DNA of 64,000 bases from Cognataquiflexum rubidum (lineage in GTDB: Bacteria > Bacteroidota > Bacteroidia > Cytophagales > Cyclobacteriaceae): assembly GCF_022538115.1 (NCBI RefSeq), contig NZ_JAKZAL010000013.1:62001-126000 (forward strand), read 5' to 3'. The notes under the pieces were generated by a model. That model saw only the letters and a list, made by a program, of their open reading frames with translations, did not search any database and had not been told where the DNA came from. Positions 6,635 through 16,800 of the stretch are shown here, piece after piece (within the stretch, counting starts at the first letter, position 1; every line of letters begins with the position of its first letter). Both the position numbers and the translations under genes were made by a program.

Positions 6635-6953
6635 GTTTGGCCTTTTGGAAAGAGACATCGAAGAAATTTTTTCTGTTTTGGAGAAGTTTTCCAAAATAGA
6701 AAAAGCGATTGTTTTTGGGAGTAGGGCAAAAGGGAATTACAAGAATGGCAGTGATGTGGATATCGCCTTAAAAGGCCGGGATTTGGATTTTGAAACCATT
6801 AGCCAAGTTAGCTACTTGCTTAATGAAGAAACTCAAATGCCCTATAAATTTGATGTGCTTAACTACCACAGCATTGAAGAACCTGAGCTAAAAAACCACA
6901 TTGATAGGATTGGGATTGAGTTGTTTACCGGAAAAAAATTTCAAATCTGTTAG
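6627..6953 (+). CDS. mntA: MNT-domain nucleotidyltransferase antitoxin, MntA-like
   Basis: A 108-residue minimal nucleotidyltransferase (HI0073 type). The signature GS-x10-DxD is complete: Gly31-Ser32, Asp43 and Asp45 (FGSRAKG then SDVDIAL), with a third carboxylate at Asp76 (KFDVLNY). All three metal-binding acids are intact, so it should be able to transfer AMP to its HEPN partner, as in characterised HepT/MntA pairs. Order toxin-antitoxin with an 8-base overlap is usual for this family. It is followed by a 135-base gap before the sulfatase gene. Confidence 0.88.
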   Translation: MNKFGLLERDIEEIFSVLEKFSKIEKAIVFGSRAKGNYKNGSDVDIALKGRDLDFETISQVSYLLNEETQMPYKFDVLNYHSIEEPELKNHIDRIGIELFTGKKFQIC

Positions 6954-7020
6954 GTTATTGAATTCCTTTTAGCAGAATTCCCCAAATTGAATTGGTTCTT
7001 TTCATTCAAACCCCACGATA

Positions 7021-7054
7021 TTTGATTTTTCTTTTGGTACAAAAAGTACATTTT
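7021..7054 (+). promoter_or_regulatory. Possible promoter of the sulfatase gene
   Basis: A -33 TTTG (7021-7024), 22-base spacer, and TACATTTT (7047-7054, one mismatch to TAnnTTTG) give a predicted start near 7061, about 28 bases before the ATG. A short GTAC-AAAAA-GTAC repeat overlaps the -7 region. Confidence 0.35.
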
Positions 7055-7088
7055 ATGTAATCATTTCCCAAAAAACACTTCTTTACCC

Positions 7089-8531
7089 ATGCGGATTTCA
7101 GCCATAAAAATCTCTTTAACAATTATTTTGATCTGTTTTTTAAGATTTGCCTGCTTGGCAATCGCTGATTTTCAGTTGAAGGAATCTGAAAAACCCAATG
7201 TCATTTTGATTTTCATTGATGATTTGGGATATGGGGATTTGGCTACATACGGTTCGGATATCTTGACGCCAAATCTTGACCAAATGGCAAAAGAAGGTGT
7301 CAAATTTACCAATTTCTATGTGGCCCAAGCTGTTTGTTCTGCTTCCAGAGCGGCTTTGTTGACCGGGACATATTCCAACAGGCTTGGGATACATGGTGCG
7401 CTTGACCATACAGCAAAGCATGGTTTGAATCCTGATGAAACCACCATCGCCGAGATGTTGAAACCTTTGGGATATCAGACAGGGATGTTTGGGAAGTGGC
7501 ATTTGGGACATCATCCTGAGTTTTTGCCTACCAGTCAGGGTTTTGATGAGTATTATGGAATTCCCTACTCCAATGACATGTGGCCCAATCATCCGCAATC
7601 AAAAAATTACTATCCGCCACTCCCTTTGTACCAAAATGACAAAGTAGTGGATACGCTTTTTTCAGACCAAAGTATGTTGACGACTACGTTTACTGAGAAA
7701 GCTGTTGACTTTATTGGCCGAAATAAGGAGAATCCTTTTTTCCTTTACTTGGCGCATCCGATGCCGCATGTACCGCTTTTTGTGTCTGATAAATTCAAAG
7801 GGAAATCCCCAAAAGGGCTTTATGGAGATGTGGTGATGGAGATTGACTGGTCAGTAGGGGAAGTGATGAAAGCCCTGAGAGAGAAGGGATTGGAGGAAAA
7901 TACACTAGTCATCTTTTTGTCAGACAATGGCCCTTGGCTTTCCTATTCAGGACATTCCGGTTCGGCAGGTCCGCTCAAAGAAGGCAAGGGGACATCTTGG
8001 GATGGAGGCGTCAAAGTACCTGCCATCATGAAGTGGAAAGGGCAGATTCCGGCCGGTTTGGTACAGGAAAATACCGCTATGAGTATTGATATCTTACCGA
8101 CCATAGCCCAGATTACCGGAGCGGAATTGCCAAAGTTGCCTATCGACGGAAAAAGCATTTTCTCCATGCTGAGCGATGCAAAAGCAACCTCAAAGCAGGA
8201 GGCCTATTTTATTTATTACAATAGAAATGAACTTCAAGCGGTGGTCATGGGAGATTGGAAACTCTATTTCCCCCACAAATACAGAAGCATTGCTCCTGGT
8301 CAAGCTTTTAGAAATGATGGTAATCCGATTGATTATTACATGATTGAGATGAAAGAAATGGAACTTTACCATATTCCCACAGATCCATCCGAATCCAAGA
8401 ATGTAATTTCCCAAAATCCGGCAATCGCTTCCAAAATGAATGAATTGGCTGAAATCGCAAGAAATGATATGGGCGATGCGCTACAAAACCGAGAAGGAAA
8501 AAACAACAGAGAACCCGGAAAAGTCAATTAG
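7089..8531 (+). CDS. Exported arylsulfatase-family sulfatase (formylglycine type)
   Basis: A 480-residue sulfatase with an N-terminal signal peptide (hydrophobic 8-26). Metal-binding acids are in IFIDDLGYGD (Asp44-45). The maturation motif CSASRAALLTG places the formylglycine precursor Cys at about residue 83 in the C-x-A-x-R form. GKWHLGHH and FLSDNGPW supply the usual Lys/His and metal Asp-Asn. Such enzymes hydrolyse sulfate esters of polysaccharides or small aryl substrates in the periplasm. No formylglycine-generating enzyme or anSME gene is nearby, so maturation must be provided elsewhere. It is not beside a SusCD pair, so the substrate cannot be inferred from context. Confidence 0.93.
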   Translation: MRISAIKISLTIILICFLRFACLAIADFQLKESEKPNVILIFIDDLGYGDLATYGSDILTPNLDQMAKEGVKFTNFYVAQAVCSASRAALLTGTYSNRLGIHGALDHTAKHGLNPDETTIAEMLKPLGYQTGMFGKWHLGHHPEFLPTSQGFDEYYGIPYSNDMWPNHPQSKNYYPPLPLYQNDKVVDTLFSDQSMLTTTFTEKAVDFIGRNKENPFFLYLAHPMPHVPLFVSDKFKGKSPKGLYGDVVMEIDWSVGEVMKALREKGLEENTLVIFLSDNGPWLSYSGHSGSAGPLKEGKGTSWDGGVKVPAIMKWKGQIPAGLVQENTAMSIDILPTIAQITGAELPKLPIDGKSIFSMLSDAKATSKQEAYFIYYNRNELQAVVMGDWKLYFPHKYRSIAPGQAFRNDGNPIDYYMIEMKEMELYHIPTDPSESKNVISQNPAIASKMNELAEIARNDMGDALQNREGKNNREPGKVN

Positions 8532-8559
8532 TAGCAATCAATTCAGAAAAATTTATACT

Positions 8560-8579
8560 TTTGATTAATTATAATCAAA
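8560..8579. other. 8-bp inverted repeat downstream of the sulfatase
   Basis: TTTGATTA-ATTA-TAATCAAA, a perfect stem with a 4-base loop, 28 bases after the sulfatase stop and 121 bases before the AsmA-like gene. It lacks a T-run, so it could be a weak terminator or a dyad operator. Confidence 0.35.
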
Positions 8580-8700
8580 GGTCTCAAGCTTATTCACCCG
8601 AAAAAGCAATTTTTGGCAATCAATGGAGAATTTATTGAACCCATCAAATCAAAAAAGGAGATTTTGGTGTTAATATTATTGTTGGTTTTAATTTCTGAAA

Positions 8701-11700
8701 ATGAATAAACGGATTGTTTCAGGCATAATTTTGATAGTTTTTTTGGCTTTTGCTATCGTTCCCATTTTGTCGTTTTTTTTGCTTTATCAAAATCAAAAGC
8801 AATTAACCCAGACTGCAATTGGTTCACTCAATGAAGGGTTGAATGGCAAATTGGAGGTGAAGGATTCGCGGATTTCACCCTTTGCTAATTTCCCGTATGT
8901 ATCGATTGATCTTCAAAATGTAGTTTTCTACGGGGAGAAAAATCAGGACGCTGAAGTGATTTTCAGTGTCAATGACTTGTATATAGGGTTTAGTGTTTGG
9001 GATATTTTGATCGGGAAGTATAATATCAAATCTCTCAAGTTAGAAAATGGGTTTTTGGATTTGAAAAAAGACTTAGAGGGAAACCTTAATCTCCTTCAAG
9101 CAATTGGTTTGGATTCCGCAAATACAAAAAATGAAAATGAGGAATTGGAAATCAACCTTTCCCGGATTTCCTTGAATTCATTTAAGGTAAACTACAATGA
9201 CCTGTCTGATCTGAGTGCTATTCAATTGGACCTTTCCAAAGGTCTTGCTTCTATAAATATTATCGAGGACCATATCTTAGTTGATTTTGCCTCAGATATT
9301 GTTTTTGATTATTTGGTTGGCGGCAAACCCTCTTTTTTTGTAAATAAGCATCTTGGAGTTGATATGGAACTCGATTATGACCAAACCAAAAGTGAGGTGT
9401 CAATCTCCCGGTCCAAATTGGCTTTGGAAGAAGCTTACCTGACACTATCAGGCAAAGCCATATTGGGTGAGGAAATTTTTTTGGATCTGGAAATAGGAGG
9501 AGAAAAGCCGGATTTCTCCCTGTTGGCAGCTTTTTTACCCAATGAGACAGGGGCTGCCTTGAAGAAATACCAAAATGAAGGTGATGTTTATTTCCAAGGA
9601 AGTATCAATGGAATAGTAGGAAATGGCAACGTACCTAAGATCGCTTTTGAGTTTGGATGTGACAACGCCTATTTTGTAAATCCTGACAAGAACCGAAAGG
9701 TCGATGATTTGAGATTTTCAGGATTTTTTACCAATGGCCCGGAAAGAAGCCTAAAGACTTCAGAGTTTCAGCTTTTGAATTTCTACGCAAAACCTGATCA
9801 GGGAAAATTTGAAGGGAAATTGGTCATCCGGAATTTTGAGGATCCTTATGTGAAAGTCAACCTCAATGCGGACTTGGATCTGGAGTTTTTGGGACAGTTT
9901 TTTGAGGTGGAAGGATTGGAGGGTTTCAGCGGTCAGGTGATCGTAAATATGGATTTTGATGAATTGATAAGCCTGGACAGTGGCACAACGGGATTGACAG
10001 GAATCAAAAACAGCCTCGAAAGTGAGTTGATCGTCAAAAATCTAAACTTCAAATTGCAGGAATATCCTCTTTCTATAAAAAGTGCCAATGTGTATGCCTA
10101 CATGAAAAACGGCAATCTTAAACTTGAAAATCTTTCATTTAAAATTGAAGATTCAGACTTTAAACTTTCAGGGTCAATTGATGATTTTCCGGCTTTGATA
10201 CATGGACAAAATAAAGCTGTCAGGTCGGAACTGAAAGCGATGTCACACACAATTGACTTGGGTCAGTTGACTCCGGAGGATACAAGCATTCAAGAAGTGA
10301 TTTCAGATTTTAGCATGTTACTTTCGTTTGAATCTACAGGTGCTGATTTGATGAATTTTACCCATTTGCCAAAAGGTGAGTTTTTCATTGAGGATTTTCA
10401 TGCCAAACTCAAAAATTACCCCCACGCTTTTCATGATTTCCATGCCGATATCATCATCGAAAAGGACATGATGGAGGTAAAAGATTTCTCAGGAGAAATC
10501 GATAGGAGCGATTTTCATTTTTCGGGAAAAGTGTTGAATTACACCAAATGGTTTCAGGAAGTCACAAAAGGGGACAGCAGGTTTGAATTTGACCTGGTGT
10601 CCAATCATCTCAATATCAGCGATCTTCTGAGCTATAACGGAGTTAATTATTTGCCCAAGGATTACCAAAAAGAGGAAATTGACAAATTGAATCTGAAAGG
10701 TAGCCTTGACCTCCATTATGATGGCCAATTCAAATCAGCAGATTTTTATCTTACGGATTTGGATGGAAAATTTAAAGTCCACCCTTTGCGGCTTCATGAT
10801 TTCAAAGGAAGGATACACTATGAAAATGACTACCTGACTATGGAGGATTTTGGTGGTAGAATGGGTGAATCCGATTTTAATTTCAAACTAGGTTACTTCC
10901 TCGGAGAACCTGATTCATTACATGTCAAGACCAATTATTTTTCGCTGAAATCCAATGCGCTGGACCTAGATGAATTAATGGCTTTTCAAGGGATCGATGT
11001 AGATACCAACCATCAGGAAGCTTTTAATGTGTTCGATCTGCCATTTTCCGAAATGTCGTTTGAGGCTGAAATCGGTAAATTGAATTACCATAATTTTTGG
11101 TTGGAAGATTTTCATGCAGTAGCACGAACTACCAAAAACCACTATATCCATTTGGATACACTTTCGCTCCGTGCAGCAGACGGAACCTTGGCTATCAAAG
11201 GCTACTTTAACGGAAGTGATCCTGACCATATCTATTTTCACAGTACCATGGAAGCCGAGAAACTTGATCTGGATAAACTGTTGTTCAAATTTGAAAACTT
11301 TGGCCAAGATTATTTGATCAATGAAAACTTGCATGGCAAAGTCAGTGGCACCATCAAGAGTAAATTTCTGGTGTATCCTGATCTGACGCCAATCATTGAC
11401 AAGTCTGAGGCTGATATGGACCTGACCGTCTATCAGGGGAGCCTGGTAAATTTTGCACCTCTCAGTGCCATGTCGTCCTATTTTTCTGACAAAAATCTCA
11501 ACAATGTCAGGTTTGATACCTTGAAAAATACTTTTGAATTGAAGGAAGGAATCCTATCAATTCCCCTCATGAATATCAATTCCAGTCTCGGATTTATTGA
11601 GTTGTCGGGTAAACAAAGCCTGGACATGAACATGGATTATTTTATCAGAATCCCTTTGGGATTGGTCACTTCCGTTGGATTCAAGTCATTGTTTGCAGGC

Positions 11701-11847
11701 AAAAACAAAGATGAAATTGATCCCGACCAAGAAGATTCCATTGTCTATCGGGATGGCAATAGGCGGGTGAGATTCGTTAATGTCAATATGAAAGGTACTC
11801 CTGACGACTATAAAGTCAGCTTGGCGAAGGATAAGAAGTTGAAATAG
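8701..11847 (+). CDS. Large AsmA-family envelope protein
   Basis: A 1048-residue protein anchored by one N-terminal membrane helix (about 5-29), the rest facing the periplasm. The opening IxGxLxVKDSRISPFANFPYVSIDLQNV pattern and the repeated strand-rich segments of the kind 'FxLSGSIDDF', 'FHFSGKVLNY' and 'LAIKGYFNGS' are typical of AsmA-like proteins, which form long beta-groove bridges thought to carry phospholipid between membranes (the AsmA/TamB/YhdP group). The C-terminal LLxMNIDSSLGFIELSG-like region (about 955-1000) matches the conserved AsmA end. Lipid transport is a family inference. Its last 32 bases overlap the 3' end of a convergent small membrane-protein gene. Confidence 0.85.
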   Translation: MNKRIVSGIILIVFLAFAIVPILSFFLLYQNQKQLTQTAIGSLNEGLNGKLEVKDSRISPFANFPYVSIDLQNVVFYGEKNQDAEVIFSVNDLYIGFSVWDILIGKYNIKSLKLENGFLDLKKDLEGNLNLLQAIGLDSANTKNENEELEINLSRISLNSFKVNYNDLSDLSAIQLDLSKGLASINIIEDHILVDFASDIVFDYLVGGKPSFFVNKHLGVDMELDYDQTKSEVSISRSKLALEEAYLTLSGKAILGEEIFLDLEIGGEKPDFSLLAAFLPNETGAALKKYQNEGDVYFQGSINGIVGNGNVPKIAFEFGCDNAYFVNPDKNRKVDDLRFSGFFTNGPERSLKTSEFQLLNFYAKPDQGKFEGKLVIRNFEDPYVKVNLNADLDLEFLGQFFEVEGLEGFSGQVIVNMDFDELISLDSGTTGLTGIKNSLESELIVKNLNFKLQEYPLSIKSANVYAYMKNGNLKLENLSFKIEDSDFKLSGSIDDFPALIHGQNKAVRSELKAMSHTIDLGQLTPEDTSIQEVISDFSMLLSFESTGADLMNFTHLPKGEFFIEDFHAKLKNYPHAFHDFHADIIIEKDMMEVKDFSGEIDRSDFHFSGKVLNYTKWFQEVTKGDSRFEFDLVSNHLNISDLLSYNGVNYLPKDYQKEEIDKLNLKGSLDLHYDGQFKSADFYLTDLDGKFKVHPLRLHDFKGRIHYENDYLTMEDFGGRMGESDFNFKLGYFLGEPDSLHVKTNYFSLKSNALDLDELMAFQGIDVDTNHQEAFNVFDLPFSEMSFEAEIGKLNYHNFWLEDFHAVARTTKNHYIHLDTLSLRAADGTLAIKGYFNGSDPDHIYFHSTMEAEKLDLDKLLFKFENFGQDYLINENLHGKVSGTIKSKFLVYPDLTPIIDKSEADMDLTVYQGSLVNFAPLSAMSSYFSDKNLNNVRFDTLKNTFELKEGILSIPLMNINSSLGFIELSGKQSLDMNMDYFIRIPLGLVTSVGFKSLFAGKNKDEIDPDQEDSIVYRDGNRRVRFVNVNMKGTPDDYKVSLAKDKKLK

Positions 11848-12235
11848 CCAATCTCCAGCAAAAAATAGCCAATATTAAAGTCAAAGGAGTGGCAAAGAAT
11901 TTTTCGAAGTCATTGTTTGCGAAAATATTCCCCAATGTATTGAGGCCAAAAACAACCATCAGGATGTAGAAGAAAACCTTGAGGAAAATAGGTTTGACTT
12001 TCCAATTCAAATAACCTGCGGAAATACCTACAGCTCCCATTACCAAAAGTGTCACCGAAATGGAGATGGATTCAAACACAACCATTTGTTCTCTATTTTC
12101 CAACCTTCCTCCCCAGGTATTTTCAAATGGGATTATTCCGAATAGAATTAAAAAATGGAATACCAAGGTAGCTGAGGTAATCAGCAGGATTCCGTTTGCG
12201 GCTATAGCAGGCGTTATAATTCTTGTCAGTTGCAT
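11816..12235 (-). CDS. Conserved hypothetical four-helix membrane protein
   Basis: A 139-residue protein with four clear hydrophobic segments (about 12-33, 55-77, 84-106, 115-133). Short conserved-looking loops (WGGRLENREQM, WKVKPIFLK, ANNDFEKFFATP) resemble small uncharacterised Bacteroidota membrane proteins. I do not recognise a named family. Its stop lies inside the last 32 bases of the convergent AsmA-like gene. The regular helix pattern, lacking charged residues within helices, supports a real gene over a chance reading frame. Confidence 0.7.
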   Translation of the reverse strand: MQLTRIITPAIAANGILLITSATLVFHFLILFGIIPFENTWGGRLENREQMVVFESISISVTLLVMGAVGISAGYLNWKVKPIFLKVFFYILMVVFGLNTLGNIFANNDFEKFFATPLTLILAIFCWRLAISTSYPSPS

Positions 12236-12257
12236 AACTCGGATTGAATGGTTATAC

Positions 12258-12590
12258 TTAAAATTTGAGAGGTTTTACGTCTTCAAGCAACTTCTTGGCT
12301 ACTTTCCAATCCGGAAATCGATCAGCATCGATGGTTAAGGTCCGGATTTCTTTTGCCAATTTTCCACTTTCTCTCATTGCTTTAAGGTGAGCACCGCTTT
12401 TGGAGAAATCTTTCAAGCTTTTTTCATCCGGCCAAAGGGTCATGGTGTAGTGTTTGGTCCAAAACCCTGTTTTTTTCATCCCTAAGCTATTGCTGCTTTT
12501 GACTTGAATCTTAATTGACAAGGCGGAATTAGCCAATTTGAAAAACAAAAATGCGTTTTTCAGCTCAAGTGAAGTTATCGTGAGTTTCAT
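12258..12590 (-). CDS. Small dimeric alpha-beta-barrel-like (DUF3291/CrtA-type) protein
   Basis: A 110-residue soluble protein. The central TMTLWPDEKSLKDFSKSGAH segment, followed by an AMRESGKLA helix and RTLTIDAD strand, resembles DUF3291 and spheroidene-monooxygenase-like proteins that share the ferredoxin-like dimeric barrel (antibiotic-biosynthesis monooxygenase type). No cofactor site can be read. It is 22 bases upstream of the four-helix membrane protein on the same strand, and 28 bases after the efflux operon's last gene. Confidence 0.6.
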   Translation of the reverse strand: MKLTITSLELKNAFLFFKLANSALSIKIQVKSSNSLGMKKTGFWTKHYTMTLWPDEKSLKDFSKSGAHLKAMRESGKLAKEIRTLTIDADRFPDWKVAKKLLEDVKPLKF

Positions 12591-12618
12591 AATTGTTGAC
12601 CTTTTTCAAAGTTTCAAA

Positions 12619-13800
12619 TCAAAGCCTGAATTTTAGAATTTCTGAAATGGTGGCATGGTATTCAAATTCTGTTTGAAGGTAATTGTTGTAAGCCATGTAA
12701 TAATAATTGCTTTCCAGAAAATATTCGATCGTAGATATATGTCCTACAGCCAAGGCTTTATCGAGATAGTCTTTGCTGTTGAGCGCTGCTAACACCGATT
12801 GGTATTCTCTTAATGTTGTCGAAAGTTTCAGGTATTTTTCATAAAGCTGGCGAGAGGAGGAGTATTTGTCATTTTGGTATTGGAGGACTTTGAGGCCTGA
12901 AGTGGAGAGTTCGGCTTCACTTTGCCTGACTTTGTATTTGTTTTCCCAAAGTGGGATGGTCGTACCTATGTGAAAGCCATTGAACCTTTGCCCCAAAATA
13001 GCCTGGTGACGGAAGCCCGCTTCCAGTTTTGGAAGGGCAAGGGCTTTGGAAAGTTCCACCTGTTTTTGCGCCGAGGCGATATCCATTTCAATAAATTTTA
13101 AAGTAGGGTCTTTAGCCTGAATTTCCGCGAAAAGCTCCTCAAAATCCTCCATATCCTGTACTTGGGGATAATCGGTAGATGGGAAGGCGATTTCAGCCCC
13201 ACCGTTGAGTCCGGTCAATTTTTGAGTCAGTTGGTTGACTTGGGACAGGTTAAGCTGGTAATCTTTGTTGATCTCAATCAATTGAAGCCTTGCCTTATTA
13301 ACATCGAGGATATTGCCCTCTCCGGTACTCAGCCTTTTTTCAAAATTGGCTAAAAGGCTTTCGGTAAAGGCTTTTCTTTCCTCCAATTGCTTGTGCAGTT
13401 TGTTTCTATAAATCAATTCCATGCAGGTGTTTTGCGCCTCAAAGAGGATTTCTTGCCTGCCGGCATTGTATTGAAAATCGGATTGAGAAACCCTTCCTTC
13501 TGAAAGCTGCTTTCTTTTGCTATAAGAAGTAGGAAAATCAAAAGCCTGATTGACCAAAAAATCCGTCTGATTTCCGGCATTCAGGGGAAAGCCATACATG
13601 AAATCGTATTCCACATTGGGATTGTAGAGAGGATTGTTTGATTTGAAACCCAGTTTTTGTGCCTCTGTATTTTGGGCATTGGCCTGCAGGGTTTTGTTGT
13701 TTTTCTCAATTTCCGCCAAGATATCTTCCATACTGGCTTGTGCCAAAACAGGAAAGGCAACGAATGAAGTCAGCAGTAATGAATAGATTATTTTTTTCAT
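12619..13800 (-). CDS. TolC-family outer membrane efflux channel (CzcC/CusC-like)
   Basis: A 393-residue protein with a signal peptide (cleavage near AQA) and the two long coiled helical repeats of outer-membrane factors (about 25-205 and 215-390). It lacks a lipobox Cys at the signal end. It is the exit duct of the tripartite RND pump encoded with it; its start overlaps the stop of the RND gene by four bases (13797-13800), so the two are coupled. The order adaptor, pump, channel and heavy-metal-type partners give the specificity, since the channel itself has no metal motif. Confidence 0.88.
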   Translation of the reverse strand: MKKIIYSLLLTSFVAFPVLAQASMEDILAEIEKNNKTLQANAQNTEAQKLGFKSNNPLYNPNVEYDFMYGFPLNAGNQTDFLVNQAFDFPTSYSKRKQLSEGRVSQSDFQYNAGRQEILFEAQNTCMELIYRNKLHKQLEERKAFTESLLANFEKRLSTGEGNILDVNKARLQLIEINKDYQLNLSQVNQLTQKLTGLNGGAEIAFPSTDYPQVQDMEDFEELFAEIQAKDPTLKFIEMDIASAQKQVELSKALALPKLEAGFRHQAILGQRFNGFHIGTTIPLWENKYKVRQSEAELSTSGLKVLQYQNDKYSSSRQLYEKYLKLSTTLREYQSVLAALNSKDYLDKALAVGHISTIEYFLESNYYYMAYNNYLQTEFEYHATISEILKFRL

Positions 13801-16800
13801 TTTATCTCAGATTTTGTTTTGGATAGATAGTACACCATCGGCACGATGATGAGATTTAAAAGAGTAGAAGTAGTCAATCCCCCCAAAATGACTTTTGCCA
13901 TTGGGCTTTGGATTTCATTTCCGGGAAGGTCACTCGCCATTGCCAAGGGAATCAACGCAAGCCCCGCTGTGATGGCAGTCATCAAAATAGGACTCAACCT
14001 GTCTTTCGAGCCTTGAATGACCGTTTGGTAAAGGTCCATTCCTTCTTCTCTCAAAGTTTCATAGTGGGAGACCAGTAAAATGCCGTTTCGGGTAGCAATG
14101 CCAAATAAGGTGATGAACCCGATGATGGCAGGAATGCTCAGTATTCCATTGGTAAAATAGATACTCAAAATCCCTCCTATCAAGGCAAGAGGCAAATTGA
14201 TTAGAATGATTGAAGCCGTTTTTGCATTTTTGAATTCCTGAAAAAGAATCAGAAAAATCACCAATAAAGAAAACATCGAAGTTATCAGTAGGGTAGAAGA
14301 TGCTTCTTCCTCAGCTTCAAATTGACCACCGAGTTCGACATGGTATCCTTCTGGCAAATTGATGTTGTCGTTTATCCTCTGTCGTACTTCGTCGACCACC
14401 GATTTTTGGTCACGGCCCGATACGTTTGCAGACACGACTGTTTTTCTTTGGACATTTTCCCTGTTGATCGTATTGGGTCCACTGGCTGATACTATGTCAG
14501 CCACGTAATGAAGCGGTATTTTTTCACCGGTATGGGTATCAATTTGGGTGTTGAGGATATCTTCCATTTTCCCCCTGCTTTGTGGATCAAACCGCACAAT
14601 AAGGTCAAAGGAGCGGTTTTCCTCATAGATATCAGCAACTTTTTCACCCGATAATCCGACATCTACAAATTCATTGAACTGCCCGATGGTAATCCCATAA
14701 TGGCTCAATATCTCTCTTTTGGCCTTGATCTGGATTTGGGGGATTTCGATCTGCGGTTCCACACTCAGGTCTACCAATCCTTCGATATTCTGAATTTCAT
14801 TTTTGATCTGATTGCCAAGCGCATTCATCCTGTTGAGGTCCGAGCCAAATATTTTGATGGCAATGTTTGCCCGTGTACCCGAAAGCATGTGGTCGATTCT
14901 GTGTGAAATCGGTTGACCTATTGAAATATTGGCTTCCTTAACAACAGAAAGTTTATCCCGCAAGTCTGCCAAAAATTCTGCCCTTGTTCTTTCCCCAAGT
15001 TCAAAAGGAACCTCAATTTCAGAGGAATTGACGCCTTGGGCATGTTCATCCAATTCCGCCCTGCCTGTTCTTCTTGTAGTGGAAATAATTTCAGGAATAG
15101 TCAGAAGGATATCCTCCACCCTTTTTCCGATTTTATTACTTTCTTCCAATGAAAGTCCCGGTAACGAGACAACTGCCAAAGTCAAAGCCCCCTCATTAAA
15201 TTCCGGTAAAAAGCTTCTTCCTAGTTGCGTGAAAGCCAAAATAGCCACTAGCAACATGGCAAGCGCCGAACCGATAAATGACTTCTTCCATTTCATGGCG
15301 AACTCCAAAAAAGTAACGTAGGACACTTGAAGTTTGGTCACGAGCCAACTTTCCTTCTCCTGTTTTTCGAGCCTTTCTTCATTTGTCAGCATATAGCTGC
15401 ACAGCACCGGTGTCAATGTGATGGCAATGATCAGGGAAGCAAAAAGCGCCACGATAAAGGCGATGCCCAATGGTGCCAAAAGCTTTCCTTCCATTCCTGA
15501 GAGAAAGAAGAGCGGAATAAATGCCACAATGATGATAAATGTAGCATTGATGATGGATTGACGGATTTCAAAGGAGGCATTGAAAATAACCTCAATCTGA
15601 TTGGTTCTTTCTGCTTTTGGTTTCTTGGCATTTTCCTTCAGCCTTTTCAAAACATTCTCCACATCAATGATAGCATCGTCTACCAAATCACCGATTGCGA
15701 TCGCCATGCCTCCGAGACTCATGGTGTTGATCGTAAAACCAAGCCACTTCAAGGTCAAAATTGCCACAAGCAGAGAGATAGGAATCGCTAAAAGGGAAAT
15801 GACTGTTGCTCTCCAATTCATCAAAAACAAAAAGAGAACGATCACCACAAAGGCACTTCCTTCCATCAGGGTTCTTTGGATATTGCTGATGGAAGCATTG
15901 ATAAAATCCGCTTGCCTGAAAACTTTGGTGTTGATGACGATGTCTGCAGGCAAGGTTTTTTGAAGATCAAAAACAGCTTCATCGATTTTTGAGGTCAATT
16001 CCAAAGTATTGACACTTGGTTGTTTGGATACAGCGAGCACCACAGATGGCTTACCGTTATTGGAAGCATCGCCGATTTTTGGTGCTGCTCCGATTTTGAT
16101 TTCTGCGACATCTTCGATCCTGATGACCTGTCCATTTGATTTTTTGATGATTGACCTTCCGATTTCGCTTACGTCATTCGTTCTTCCAATCCCCTTGATG
16201 ATGTATTCATTTCCATACTCATTCAAAAATCCTCCTGAAGAGTTTCCGTTTGATTCTCCGGCTGCAGCAATAAGTTCCGAAAGGGAGACACCGTTGAAGT
16301 TCATCCTTTGGGGATTGGCTTGTATTTGGTATTGCTTGAAGTCTCCGCCATACACGATTACCTGAGCTACACCACCGGTAGCCAAGAGCCTTGGCCGGAT
16401 AATCCAATCAGCGATGGTTCGCAAGTCCATCATAGTAGTGCTGTCAGCAGAAAGGGCGACAAACATAATTTCTCCCATGATGGAAGATTGTGGTGCCATA
16501 GTGGGTGTTCCTACCCCGCTAGGAAGCCTATCAGATATGGTGGCTAATTTTTCATTGACCACTTGTCTTGCCCGGTAGATATCCGTATCCCATTCGAATT
16601 CGACCCAAACCACTGAGAAACCTCCTGATGATGCACTCCGGACCCGTCGGACATTACTTGCTCCGTTGACAGATGTTTCTATAGGAAAGGTGACAAGACG
16701 CTCCACCTCTTCCGGGGCCATGCCGTGGGCTTCAGTCAAGACCACTACAGTAGGCGCCGTCAGGTCAGGGAAAACATCCACTTCCATATTGAAGGCAATG

